Shown: positions 22,571-35,034 of the stretch, piece by piece
Layout of the letters: each line of letters starts with the position of its first letter
Numbering within the stretch: position 1 is the stretch's first letter
Origin: Taxillus chinensis
Lineage: Eukaryota > Streptophyta > Magnoliopsida > Santalales > Loranthaceae
Direction: 5' to 3'
NCBI GenBank assembly: GCA_023512835.1
Contig: CM042091.1
Span: 685,645-749,644, forward strand
DNA length: 64,000 bases
Position numbers and translations under genes: made by a program
Notes under the pieces: generated by a model
Told to the model about the DNA's origin: nothing
Databases searched by the model: none
Seen by the model: the letters and a program-made list of their open reading frames with translations, nothing else

Positions 22571-22882
22571 TCATGAGACGTCCTTTTTATTCTTAAGCAA
22601 ACAGATTTCTTTCTCCATTTGCACCACCTGATCCTCCAACTTCAACTGATCCTTCAAGCGCATTACTTGGTCTTTCATGTGCATCACTTGATCATCTAGA
22701 GCCCTCACCTGACTCTCCAAGGGCACATCTTGACCATCCTCTAAGATGTTGATGTCCCCATCTGATGCTGTCACTGTCGACATCAGTGGAATGGACAAAC
22801 TTTTCTCCCGGATGAGATCAGAATCCACCTCGTGGAACAATAACCTCAGTGTGGTTTGGGTTGACCCAGCTGGGCGGCCCAT
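22571..22882 (-). CDS. hypothetical coiled-coil protein fragment
   Basis: 103 codons from an ATG at 22882. The C-terminal half is a heptad-like amphipathic helix with repeated D-Q-V-(M/R)-x-(M/L)-K-D-Q units, which strongly predicts a coiled coil. The N-terminal half (MGRPAGSTQTTLRLLF) is not recognised. Codon use is balanced and there is no stop, unlike neighbouring DNA. A second short coiled-coil ORF lies upstream on the same strand (23178-23297); the two could be exons of one gene or debris of one. Confidence 0.4.
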   Translation of the reverse strand: MGRPAGSTQTTLRLLFHEVDSDLIREKSLSIPLMSTVTASDGDINILEDGQDVPLESQVRALDDQVMHMKDQVMRLKDQLKLEDQVVQMEKEICLLKNKKDVS

Positions 22883-22895
22883 GCCTTGATTTCAA

Positions 22896-22896
<1 letters not shown>

Positions 22897-22927
<31 letters not shown>

Positions 22928-22933
22928 TAATAA
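22897..22933. repeat. (AAT)n microsatellite
   Basis: Nine uninterrupted AAT/ATA units followed by imperfect ones, just 5' of the coiled-coil ORF on the minus strand. Confidence 0.9.
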
Positions 22934-23177
22934 TAGTATTAATAGTCATTTCATTTCAGGGTTTGTAATATTTTTCATATCTGGATGAGTTCCTGTGACA
23001 GTAATAGTATACTATTACTAAATAGTATTGTGTGGTCAAAATTTTGTGTGGTCAAAATTTTGTTAATATTGGACTCGAGAATCAACTTATTGTGATAATA
23101 TACTATTATTTCTTATCACCATTCATTAGATTGATTATTTTACATTGAGTAATATCTAACACTTATGTGCCTCTCAA

Positions 23178-23297
23178 TTATAGAGCTGTTATCTCTTTTT
23201 CCAAATCGTTCTTCAATTTCAGGAGTTCTCTCTTTAAAGCGTACGTACCCTTTTTTGCAATGCACTGTTTCTCCAAGTCAGTTAGATCAGACATCAT
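23178..23297 (-). CDS. hypothetical 39-residue coiled-coil ORF
   Basis: Starts with two Met codons (23297) and reads MMSDLTDLEKQCIAKKG, then ALKRELLKLKNDLEKEI, ending at TAA. The leucine/lysine/glutamate heptads match the style of the ORF 296 bp downstream. No family is recognised. An upstream exon of the same transcript is possible, but the splice signals are not decisive. Confidence 0.35.
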   Translation of the reverse strand: MMSDLTDLEKQCIAKKGTYALKRELLKLKNDLEKEITAL

Positions 23298-24268
23298 GAG
23301 TGCCTAATTAAAGAGCACTCCAAATTAATGTATGAGACACACACTCGCATATCTATTTATACAAAGAAAATAATGATAAGAATAAAATAGAAAAGGAAAA
23401 AATAAGGGCGCAGACAAAATTGGTATAATTGTTTAGCTGGAGCTTTTCTTTTTTTCGTTGACCCGACTTTCCTTTTCTATCACATTTTAAATTGTATTTT
23501 AAATTTGAGTAATATTATCTTATATATTATATTGGTAATTAATGATATTTTAAATAACATATGCTCACTACACAAACAAATTTGCCGGTATTGTTTTGTC
23601 CAGATTCAAAAATACTTTTAAAATGTCATTAAACATTGAAACAAGACACTTAAAAGTGTAATTAATAGTCAAATGAATTTAAAAAAAAAACTTAAAATTT
23701 CTATTTCAAATTTTATTTAAATATATAATCATATATATATATATATGTATACATAAACTAAATAATTTAATTTAAGAATTAACAAAAAAACATATCATTA
23801 AATAAACAATTCATATGCAAACATTTTTTTCGGGGAGCGACAAATACAGCCAACTAAGAACAAATATTAAAACTAACAAGACATCCTTGAAACCTAGGCA
23901 AAATCTCTTAAATGCAGGCGTTCTATCATTAGAGATGCCCTTTACTAAAAATGTATCATGCTTATAGCCCTGTGAGACGCCATTTTCAAGATAACAAATA
24001 GCCAGATAAGGCACACTTGCCATGACATTGTCAAGTCAGGCTTCAAGCCATGTTAGAGAAGTAACCTATCAACAAATCAAAGAATAGTCGTAAAACAAAT
24101 ATTAATAAATAATAACAATATCATAGGAACTGGAAAGCACATGGTTTTTAAAACTCTTCCATAAACCTGTCGCATAACATCCCACAGATGCAAGCTTATA
24201 GCAACATCCCTTTCATTACTGAACAAAAACAAGTCACTGCCCAATCATAGCATACTAAAGTTGTGAAA

Positions 24269-24631
24269 TTACCAAAACATCACCCTCAAAAACCCATCAC
24301 TCCCTAATCTACGGTACTTCTCAAACTCATTCATTGAAGATCTAGGCTTTTCACCTATCCGTGAGACCTTATTGACAGCACCACACCCCTTGGTACCTTT
24401 AGTCTTATTACCTCCCCAAACAAATTTATCTTGTTTGACCGCTAGGCACTTGGGATGACGGTTAAGTCCTTCCCCTCCAACAATGTCAACTCTCTGTTGA
24501 ACAAACTGGGATGCATCTCCCTGTGCTGGATAATTACAAGACTTTAAAATATTGCCTTTGGATTCACCCAATGAGAACAGACGCATTTGACTGCTCCTCA
24601 GATGTGGCCTGATGAGTTGGGGGACAATCAC
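24269..24631 (-). CDS. hypothetical ORF, unrecognised
   Basis: 120 codons with balanced composition (VDIVGGEGLNRHPKCLAVKQ, KFVWGGNKTKGTKGCGAV). No domain is recognised. A possible partner exon lies upstream on the same strand (24833-25020). It may be part of a decayed gene. Confidence 0.3.
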   Translation of the reverse strand: MIVPQLIRPHLRSSQMRLFSLGESKGNILKSCNYPAQGDASQFVQQRVDIVGGEGLNRHPKCLAVKQDKFVWGGNKTKGTKGCGAVNKVSRIGEKPRSSMNEFEKYRRLGSDGFLRVMFW

Positions 24632-24814
24632 AAGCCTCCATTCTCACCGAGTGCATAGCAAAATTCAAAAATAAAGATTGATATGAAGATTTTTATTGAT
24701 TTTTATGTCTCCTAACAAGTTTTTTTCCATCTTCAATGTCAGGTCTGTGTTTTACAGAATTATGAGATAGATAAAAACATCAAGATGACTAGAAGAAAAG
24801 TTAACTCAAAAAAC

Positions 24815-25026
24815 ATATTCAGTATTCACACCAAGAGTCTGTCCAATAAGTTTGACCGCAATTGATAGTTGAGCCTTCAAATAAGCCATCTCAAAATTTT
24901 GCTTCAGAATGTCAACTAGATTGATCACATCTATCTCGTCTCCATACTCCACCAAACCAGATACAGTAAGGGCCTCCCCTTTCCTGGTAAGATTTGACGC
25001 AACAACACCACTACCCCAAGGCGTAT
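24815..25026 (-). pseudogene. possible HMA-like domain fragment
   Basis: The minus strand reads GVVASNLTRKGEALTVSGLV, then EIDVINLVDILKQNFEMAYL, and stops at TGA near 24817. The pattern LTVSG...EIDVINLVDILKQ-F resembles the second half of plant heavy-metal-associated domains (tVtG...D...lv..LrkK). The first half with the CxxC metal site is missing. The resemblance is weak, so the assignment is tentative. Confidence 0.3.
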
Positions 25027-25029
25027 TTG

Positions 25030-27260
25030 GGGAGTGTTAGCATCAACATTTTACCATCAAAATTACATATTTTATATAAGTGTTATGCATACCCCTGTCA
25101 TTATGTAATGGAGCATTCATATTAAAAAGTAATTAAAATAAGAAAATAATATATAAATAAAAACAGGGATTGACAGAGAAATAAAATATAAATATAATAT
25201 GTGACATTGTTGATGATGACATATCATGAAAGAATATAATTTTCCTCATCAAAATATTTTGTATTAATTACTTAATGACTTGTGTATCAGAACAAACATA
25301 TAGATTTTTTAGGATAAATATTATAACTGAATTGCAGAGTTACATGTTAATGTCTTCCGCACAACTCTAAAGATTTATTTCAAATGAAACAACGTTATAT
25401 TACTTTATAAACGTTGATGTTATCTATTGTTTTAGTTGATTTCTTAATTGAAGTTTTTTTACTCACTTTCTAATGAAATCATCCTGCAAAATTCTATAAA
25501 GTTATCCAATAATCTCTAACTTGGACGTCGCATGCTTTTAATAAACAAATTGGTACAAAGTTATTCAACAATCACTAATTTGGATGTCGCATGCCTTTAA
25601 TAAACGAATTGGAGAGGCGTAAGTGACAAGGAAGCATTTGCGCACCTCAAGGAAGGTGGGCGTGACAGCAGCAGAGGACCGTGGTAAAGCTCCAGGGCCT
25701 ATGTAGCTTTGTGGGCTTGCTGTGTACGTTACAACGTCACTTGCTGTGTATTTCATATAACATAGAGAACATTGATGGTCGTAGACTGCAGCAGGGTATT
25801 TTTTGTCCTTAAAAAATATAGTGGAAGAAGTGGTCTACCAACTACCCGTGAATTTAGGATTATTATTATAATCAACTATTATGCAATGTCTGGGCTTGCT
25901 GTGGTTGCTACGTGGCAACCAAAAGAAAAACGCTATCAATAGAGTAAAAAGAAAAAAAACCTTCCGTGCTATAATATGATGTACTATTTTGGTATTAAAA
26001 AAAACCTTCAATGATGTACTATTTTTTATCAGGTATAATATTACATCGCATTACTGTTGCTCTGCCAAATACAATACTATTCCATCATTGTCTCTATATC
26101 TATATGAGCTAGCACGCAACCTCTCTCCTCCCCTCTTGCGTGCGACGCTGGCCCCCTCCCCTCCCCTCTCCTCGACGCTGCCCCCCTCACCAGATCTGTC
26201 CATCCCCCTCCTAACCCGCTGCCACCGTTGTCGCTGCCACCTCCAGATCTTAGCTCTGCTACATCCCTCTGCTGCTGCTATATTATCCAAATGAAAATGT
26301 CTAAATACAATCTAAATGCTATTTCATGTTTAATGTGACAGTTGTTATGTAGCAAAAATATATGAAAAAAAGTTTAAATGCAACAGTTGTTGTGTCTCTT
26401 TTGCGTTTTCACTGATGTGATAATTATCATATTAGTAAAAATACATAAAATTTAATGTGCAATGCATCATATTTGAAATAAAAAAAAATAAATCAGAAGA
26501 AAAAGAGAGGGGCTTGGAGCCGTAGATCTGAAAAGGAAGGAGTAGAACATGACATATTCATTTGAGCCTTTGCTCAAGCTTCAAGCTCGAGCAAGGATTT
26601 GAGCATTCAGGAGTACATTGAATCGTAAAAAAATATTAATATGATTTTAATATAATGAATTAAAACAATAGCCAAAAAATTAATTTATTTTAGTGTTTTA
26701 TTGTACTAAAATAAAGTATTGGGGTCAAAAATGTCTTACAAATAATAGTTAACGCTAAAACATTTCACTTCTTACATTTACCAAATGAATACGTGTCTGA
26801 TTTAAAATTTTCTAACTTTCCTTCACCTTTGCAGGTTTATGCATGTGCTCAATGCATTATCGTCACCATAACTTTATTTTTAAAATAAAATAGTAAATTT
26901 AATTGTTATATATTTATATATAATTGATTTATTTATTCTTAACTTAAAGCTAATTTTGTTTTCGTTAGTCCCTTCAAAATCAAATTTGTGGAAGGTTGAT
27001 GCTAACTTAATGTATTCAATTCACATGAAAACAAATTCTAAGTACGATTTTTAGAAATAAATTTTGGAAACAAAAAATTGACTTCGAACGCCAAACATGC
27101 CCTAACATGCAGCCCGATTTTTGTTTTCAAAAACATGAACCCGAGATTGTATCGAACTAAAAATTGCAGTAAAAATTTAAATACAACTTATTTTAAAATT
27201 AAACTAAACTAAAATTTAAAAAGTGGTTTTTTTTTCCTTGGGAAAAAGTGCATCCTACTG
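25030..27260. other. intergenic upstream of the mannosidase gene; no gene seen
   Basis: AT-rich DNA with one CT-rich patch (26110-26280) that produces shadow open frames on both strands. A sequence ending CCAAACATGCCCTAA at about 27092-27106 resembles the terminal motif of a small TIR element. The mannosidase promoter must lie in the last few hundred bases, but no clear TATA box was chosen. Confidence 0.45.
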
Positions 27261-27380
27261 AAATTGAAGTCAGAGTTTGATGATAGCGACTGCCTACTGC
27301 CTTCAATGTGTGTGAGAGACCGCTTAAAATGGTTATCAGGGTATCGGATTACATGTGTTGAGTCTGCAGCAACTACTCCG

Positions 27381-27605
27381 ATGGCCGTTGCTTTGTTGGT
27401 CGTCACTGTCATCTTGGCCGGAACTCTATCCGGCGAATCTGAGTACATCGCTTACAACACCACGCCGAGGATCGTCCCCGACAAAATTAACGTGCATTTG
27501 GTCCCTCACTCTCACGACGACGTTGGTTGGTTGAAGACTGTCGATCAGTACTTCGTCGGTGCCAATAATTCAATTCGAGTAATATATTCTCCTTTTTTTT
27601 TGTTC

Positions 27606-27636
<31 letters not shown>

Positions 27637-29041
27637 AACTGACGTGATTTATGTTTTCGTTGTAAATTGGTCTGATCAATAGGGAGCGTGCGTCCAGAAC
27701 GTATTGGATTCTGTAATCTCAGCTTTGTTGGAAGATAGTAATCGCAAGTTCATCTATGTAGAGATTGTAAGAAGTTTCATCTTCTTCTACTTCTTCTTCT
27801 TCGTTTTTTGTTTTGGGTTATTTTGAAGTATGTTCCAACAGCCGTGGTGGATTGTGTTTGTTATTGTTTTTTTAGGCCTTCTTTCAAAGGTGGTGGCGGC
27901 AACAGAGTCCACTGCTTCAGGATAAAGTGAAGCAACTTGTCAACACGGGTCAACTAGAATTCATGTATACTGCCTTTTTATTTTTATTTTAATAAATTTT
28001 CTAGCTTTAATTCATGTGCAGTTGTATAATAAATTTTCCTGTTCGGCCTGTGTTGTTCCGTGCAGGATTTTTTTTTTGATTAACTTGCAATGTGTACATG
28101 TCTCTACTGCCTGGAGATATATTATGTATCTCTGCAATTTGTCTTGATTGTCTTTTAGTTTTTTGGGTGGGGTGAGTTAAAGACATGACGATCTTTTTTT
28201 ATTCTTTGATTTGTGTTTTTCTGGCAAAGAAATGGGGGTATGTGCATGCACGATGAGGCAACGCCACATTACATTGACCTTATAGATCAGACAACTCTTG
28301 GACATCAATTCATAAAAGATCAATTTGGTCAGACCCCTAGAGTTGGTTGGCAAATTGATCCTTTCGGACATTCTGCTGTTCAAGCTTACTTGCTTGGTGC
28401 TGAGGTACTTGTCATGAACATTTATGGCTTATTCATGAGATACTGCTTAATTATGTGCAAATATTCCTTCTTGTACCCCTTTTCTCTTGAAAATTCAGAA
28501 CGATTACCTCATGTTTTTTTGGTGTCTTGCTTTCACTCTGTTTTTTGGATTCTATGAACTCGAGCTTTTGTTGTAGTTGGGATTTGACTCTTTGTTCTTC
28601 GCCCGGATTGATTATCAAGATAGAGCTAAACGTCTAGATGAAAAGAATCTTGAAGTTGTCTGGCAGGGGTGTAAGTCCCTTGGTTCATCGTCACAGGTCA
28701 AACATTTTCTTGACAGGAAAATGTCAAATTATATTCCATGTTTGTTTTTGGAAAATTTTGAAATGAGAAGCTTTTATGCAGATATTCACTGGTATATTCC
28801 CTAGGCATTATGACCCACCCGAGGGTTTCACGTTTGAAATTAATGATGTGTCCCCTCCCATTCAGGTATTAAAGTATGAGATATTGAAGATAATACTCTT
28901 TTAAACTTCTGATCAGGAAAAAAACACTTCTGTAATTGTCTTCTCTTAAATGAACTCTTTCCACTGAAGGATGATGTTCTCATGTTTGACTATAATGTTC
29001 AAGAGCGAGTTGACAACTTTGTAGCCGCTGCCATAGCACAG
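27381..29041 (+). CDS. alpha-mannosidase exons 1-7 (signal peptide and N-terminal catalytic domain)
   Basis: Seven exons with GT-AG introns, most of them short (81-265 bp). They encode residues 1-274. Included are the hydrophobic leader [14 protein letters not shown], the zinc-site motif HSHDDVGW, the WWRQQ region, GGMCMHDEA and the nucleophile segment [16 protein letters not shown]. Intron 1 carries a (TTC)n tract at 27606-27635. The 4.2-kb intron 7 that follows is filled with retrotransposon DNA. Confidence 0.95.
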
Positions 29042-32000
29042 GTAAGATTACTATGTTTCACTTTTATATTTGTTAAAGATAAAAAGTCGGAGGTATATTA
29101 ACTATGTAAATTTAGGATTAGTCGTGTGAATATTTGTAGTTATTACTTTCTTAAATTTAACACGCTTTGTGTTATATATATATGTGTGTGAGTGTATGTA
29201 ACATTGATTGAAATAATACATATATTAATAGTTATTTGAATACAATTACATGCTATCAGGGCCAAATTAGGTTTTTGTACCCTAGGCAGCTAAGGTTCCA
29301 TTAGATATATTGCGAGCCACTCGAATCCTTTGTTCCATGCTGCGCTCTCGCTCTGTGTTGTATCCCTCCCTACTTTGCTCCACTCGGTGTACGTCATTAG
29401 AAGAAGACTCTTTCTCTCTTTCTTTCTTCGGGATAAGGAAGTAAGAACTTAGAGTGATTTCATTTTTCAAAAAATTTATTTTTTATGGCGAGGGATAATG
29501 AACCTGGCACTCAGATTGTACCTATGGTTCCATAACCGATATCCACCTGGCAATTGAAAATTTCTTTTAACCTCCCCACTTACCTATGTCAAAACCGGGT
29601 TAGATTTGCTTCAAAAGGAAAAATATATGATGGAAGAACCACAAACTAGCGAAGACTAGAAAGTTGAGGATACCCTATTCGCATAATTTTGTGGAATGCA
29701 ATGGACATCGATGTTTTATCTACTGTACACACCTTTAAGACCATTAAAACAGGATCATCTCCAATTCATATTAAAAAACTAGCTAGACATACGTATATGT
29801 AGTTTCTCAAGTACATGCAAGGTTTGAGCGGGTGATGCACCTCTTACCAAGTATTTCACCAAATTCAAGAAATAATCTAATGAGATGAGGGATTTATTTC
29901 CCTTTGGTGCTGATTTAGACACACTATGGGAGTAACTAAATACACTCACATATATTATTGATATTTTCATACAATACATAACAAGGTATATACAAGAAGA
30001 TGAAGCTATCTATGGTAATGTAGATATTAAAGTATAAAATCTAATCATACTGTATCCAACAATCTCCTATTAATTATACCGTGTCATTCTAATTACGGTT
30101 ACACTTTCCTTTAAACTGGAGTCTGGGGGTATAAATATTAATCATGCATAACATGTTATAAAGATAAGTAGCCTGAATTACTCTCCTTCGATGTGTGAAG
30201 GGAGGAGAAAGCAAAAAGTAAGGTGTGTTTTCCATGAAAGTAACATCAATTGAGATAAAATATTTATTAAAATGAGGGTAATAATACCTATAGCTTTTTT
30301 GAAGACGAGGATAACCAAGGAAGACATACTTGGCTTAGAATCTAATTTGGTGACGTGCAGGCAAACATCACGAATGAAACAAGAGCTACCAAATATCCTA
30401 GGGTTCAATTGAAAACATGGACTTTTGGGGAAAGAAGGTTTTGTAAGGAATCTCACTATGAAGAATAGATGATGACATGCGATTAATTAAAAAACATGCG
30501 GTAAAAACTAAATTAACCTAAAAGGATTTAGAAACATTCATTTAAAACAAGAGGACACAAGCAGTTTCAAAAAGATGATTGTTCTTATGTCCATTCACGC
30601 TATTTTGAGATGGAATATCAACACGGAAAGTCTAATGAAGTATGCCATTTTGAACTATAAAATTTTAAAACAAGATTTGAGTGTATTTTCTAGTATTATC
30701 ACCGCATAAACGATGAATGACAATATTAAATTAAGTTTTTATTTCAGCATAAAAGCACAAAAAATAGTAAATAGTTCAGAATGAATTTTTATTAAATATA
30801 ACTAAGTGATACAAGAATAGTCATCCACAAATGTAACAAAATATTTAAATTTGGGTTTAGACATAATAGGACAAGGACCTTAAATATTAGAATGAATTAG
30901 TTCAAAATGAACACTAGTATGTTTATTGATTCTTGAACTCGAACTAAGGCAATGATATTTTAGATATTGACACGACTTGTAATTTAAGAAAGATATGTGA
31001 CTAAACCGGTGGACAAAACTTCTTAAGCAATGGAAGTGACGGATGACTCAATTTATAATGTTTCTCAAAAGGAGATTAACGCCAGAGGAAGCAACAAATG
31101 AAGGTAGTGAGATATCAAGAGTGTATAGGCTTCTAGATTAATGTCCTTTACCAATAATCTTTTTTGTGATAAGATCCTGAAATAAGAAGAAATGATTAGG
31201 AAAAAAGATAATGTAACAATTAAGATGACGAGTAAGTTGGCTTATTGAAATTAAATTAAAAAAGAAATTAAGTAAATGTAAGACATGACAAAGGTAAGAG
31301 AAGAGTTGGTGTAATTGTACCATCCCCACGAACACAAGATGATGACCTATCAACTAAGGTAATTGTAGATCGAGAAGTGTGATGCTGGAAATTGAAAAAC
31401 AGATTAGAATTACCTATCATATGATTTGTGGCTCCATAATCAATAGTTCATTAGGAAGATGAGGAAAAAAGACACTTATTTGGAGTACCTGAATCATCAA
31501 TAACAGTAATAAAAGGAGATAAAGGCTTTAGTGAATCTTGATACTGTAAAAACTTGACAAATTCATCTGCAAATATGCAAACTGATGACTTTGTATCCAT
31601 AATTGTGAGATTAAATAAGAAAAAACAAAGAGAACACGTGAAAACAAGCGCCACTAGTCCAAGGTTGATCACAAAGAGGAGGCAGAGTACTATAATGAAT
31701 TGTAATGAACTCAGTCATGGAGAGGAGGCAAAGAACAATGTCATAGTGGCACGATCGTCTTTGTTGATGTGAGACTGGGCAGGGAGATCGTATTTGGGCT
31801 AGGTGTTTGTTATGATGAGTTGATGATGCTATACTGTGACAATCAAGCCACCATGTTTATTGTTAATGAACAGGTATTCAATGAGTGGACTAATCATGTT
31901 GGGGTGAAATTTTATATCATTCGAGATCTTGTAATGGGAACATCTTCCTTTTCCCCATGTATTCAATTTATTCACGTTTGGATAGAGCTTTAGCTTGCTG

Positions 32001-34817
32001 ACATTTTAACCAAGTCTCTTTGCAACGCCTCAATTAATATTATATGGAACAAGTTGGGCATGTTAAACATATATGTTCCAACAAGAAGAGTGTTAAAGAT
32101 AGAAAGTTGGAGGTATATTAGGTAGATTAAAGATAGAAAGTGTTATATGCATAGATTTGTAGTTATTACTTTCCTAAATTTAACACGTTCATGTTATATA
32201 TGTAGTTATCGTTAAGAACCACGTCTTCCAGGAGTGGACTAAGCATGTTGAAGTGGAATGCAAATGATTCGAGATCTTATCAAAGGAACATTATCCTTTC
32301 CTCCATATATTCAATTAATTCACGTTTGGACAGATCTTTAGCTCGTTGACATTCCAACCAAGTTTCTTTGCAAAGTATTGATTAATATTATATGGAATAA
32401 ATTGGGCATGTTAAACATATACGCTTCAACATGAGGAGTCTTAAAGATAGAAAATTGAAGGTATATTAGCTGGATTAAAGATAGAAAGTATTATATGAAT
32501 AGATTTAGGATTAGCTGTGTAAATATTTGTAGTTATTACTTTTCTAAATTTAACATCTGCTGTTATGTGACATTAACTGGAACAATACACAGAAAATAAT
32601 AATTCTTCCACTACAGTTACAATATTTTTTTTCTGTTTGTGTTTAATATCAGTGTCATACCATGAATACGATATTAAATAAAGACCAATAAATAATTCTT
32701 CCACTACAGTTACAATATTACTTTCGCTTGCTGCATGCCATGAAATATCAATGTCATACCATCCCATAAAAAGGAAAAGCAAATAAGATATTAAATAAAA
32801 ACCAATGAAGTTGATTGATCACGTAATTTAACAGATATTAAACCAGGTTTTGTTTTCCTTTTAAAGATCATGGTAAATTCTGTGATTCTTCTCTGCCTCC
32901 TGGAATTTAAAGTTTGCATGAGGGATCATCTAGTAGTTGGATTTATTCATATGGGAATTTAGTTTCATATGTGCAAATCAAAGTAATAGTTTTTGTTTTT
33001 GAATAGTGGTAAATATACTAAAGAAACTAAGGAAATGAGCAAACAATGCTCAAATGCTGTCTTACAAGTTTTCTATAAAAGAGAGCAAATTGAAGCAATA
33101 GTTAATTCTATGTATAGTTTCCCACGCATTATATTCATTTAGTTCATGTTTATGCAGCAAATTATGGTTAGTTGCTATGATTGCTTAAATTCACAATGAA
33201 GTCCCTTTTATTTTATTTTTAATTCTATTCAATTGCATAATGAATATTTTCTTTTTTATAGTCTAATGTAACCAGGGCAAATCATATAATGTGGACCATG
33301 GGAACTGATTTTCGGTATCAGTATGCCAATTCATGGTTTAGGCAGATGGATAAGTTTATTCATTATGTAAACCAGGTACTCTATAAATTATTCTTTCCAG
33401 ATTCCAATCATGTACTTCATATGGTTTACACGCTTTCTTTTTATCTATTGCTCTTACTGGCCTTTCTTCATTGACAATTTGGGTTCACTCGCAGGATGGA
33501 CGTGTTAATGCTTTGTATTCAACCCCATCTATATACACTGATGCAAAACATGCAACAAATGAATCATGGCCTCTTAAGACTGAAGATTTCTTCCCGTCAG
33601 TTCAATATTGAATTGTTGAGACATGGAAGAGTTAACTTTTAAGTCTTATAATTAAAAATCTTTTGTAAATATAACACTTTTTCCAGGTATGCAGATCACC
33701 CAAATGCATATTGGACAGGTTACTTTACAAGCCGACCTGCATTTAAAGGATATGTGAGAACAATGAGTGGTTACTTCCTGGTATGATTGCTGATCTTTCT
33801 ACCTTGCTTGAAAGCATGTTCGTCTGTGCTGTGTGCTCTAGCAAACATATTGTTATCTCTATATTTGATGGACAGGCAGCTAGGCAACTGGAATTTTTTA
33901 AAGGTAGAAGTAGTTCTGGACCAAATACAGATGCTTTAGCTGATGCTTTGGCAATTGCACAACATCATGATGCTATCAGTGGTACAGAAAGGAAGCATGT
34001 TGCTGCTGATTATGCTATGCGATTGTCAAAGGGCTATGTAGAGGTTTAGTTCTTTATTCTTAAGTCTTGTTGGATCAATGGAATGGAGGATGGCCCTTCT
34101 CCTCCCCCTCTCACCCCATTTCCTACAAACAAGACTATTCATCTTCCTCCCATCCAACCCTCAATCAATTAAACTTGAGTGTTTAGTTTATTATTTTAAT
34201 TTTTCAGTGACATACTTCCATAGGTTGAGGAGTTAGTTACATCTTCCCTTGCTTACTTGGCAAAATCAACATCAAAAGCTAACCAGGGGAAAGTAGCCAC
34301 AATAACATTTGAACAGGCAATATATTTTGACATCACATCATTTTTTATTTTACCTTTTTTATTTTATGTTATGCATACATCATTTATTGTTTCATGACTT
34401 GTTGAGCAAAGCTGGAATTAACTTGAGGGTTTTTAATACATATATTTTTATCAGTGCCCTCTTCTTAATATAAGCTACTGTCCACCATCAGAAATTGCTC
34501 TTTCTAGCGGGAAAAGTTTGGTAAGGATAAACTTTAAGCCCAATGCATTTCCCCCTAATGTAGAAAATAGTTTCTGGTATTTTAGACTGAAGTTATCGTT
34601 TTATTATCTATTTTGTAGGTGGTTGTTGTCTACAATCCACTAGCATGGAAGAGAGAGGAAGTGATTCGAATTCCTGTGAGTGCTCTATTTTTTCCTTTAA
34701 CATCCTTAACTATTTCAGTAGACATGTAACATTATTTTATGACCAAATGGTCTAGTTATATTTTCAGTTAAAGAGGAATCTGTACAGTTTGAACTACAGC
34801 CATAAGAAGTGGAAATA

Positions 34818-34851
<34 letters not shown>

Positions 34852-35001
34852 GGGTTATGATACATCGTAAAGGTGTGAGAGCTAAAATATGGGCCATTGG
34901 TTTTTGCATCAAATGGGTCAGGTCTACTTGAAGTTAGGTTTGAACTGTCGGCCCATATTGAACATGCACATGGTTCACACTTTCACAATTTATGATAATT
35001 T

Positions 35002-35034
<33 letters not shown>

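Larger units (their letters stand above)
29071..32600 (+). mobile_element. copia retrotransposon remnant in mannosidase intron 7, rearranged
   Basis: 5' LTR 29071-29250 (TGTTAAAGAT ... ATTACA) is followed by a worn primer site TGCTATCAGGGCC (29251-29263). gag-like codons on the plus strand follow (about 29486-29990; KYFTKFKK and [16 protein letters not shown] with stops). The segment 30178-31740 is then inverted: protease, GAG-pre-integrase and integrase read on the minus strand. Plus-strand RNase H (31769-32085; [26 protein letters not shown]) and an LTR copy (32091-about 32205) follow. A second, shorter RNase H plus LTR unit comes after it (about 32214-32595). No complete RT is seen. It is inactive. 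Confidence 0.8.

Noticed and set aside
26051..26294. ORFs on both strands in the CT-rich patch
   Set aside because: Low-complexity composition (Arg/Gly/Glu one way, Leu/Pro/Ser the other) with no family.
27264..27380. Upstream in-frame Met extending the mannosidase by 39 residues
   Set aside because: The ATG at 27381 is followed by a typical signal peptide and matches the family's N-terminus; the extension is polar and would mask the leader.
34715..34912. Minus-strand ORF with repeated YVCM residues
   Set aside because: Produced by the ACAT microsatellite within mannosidase intron 14.
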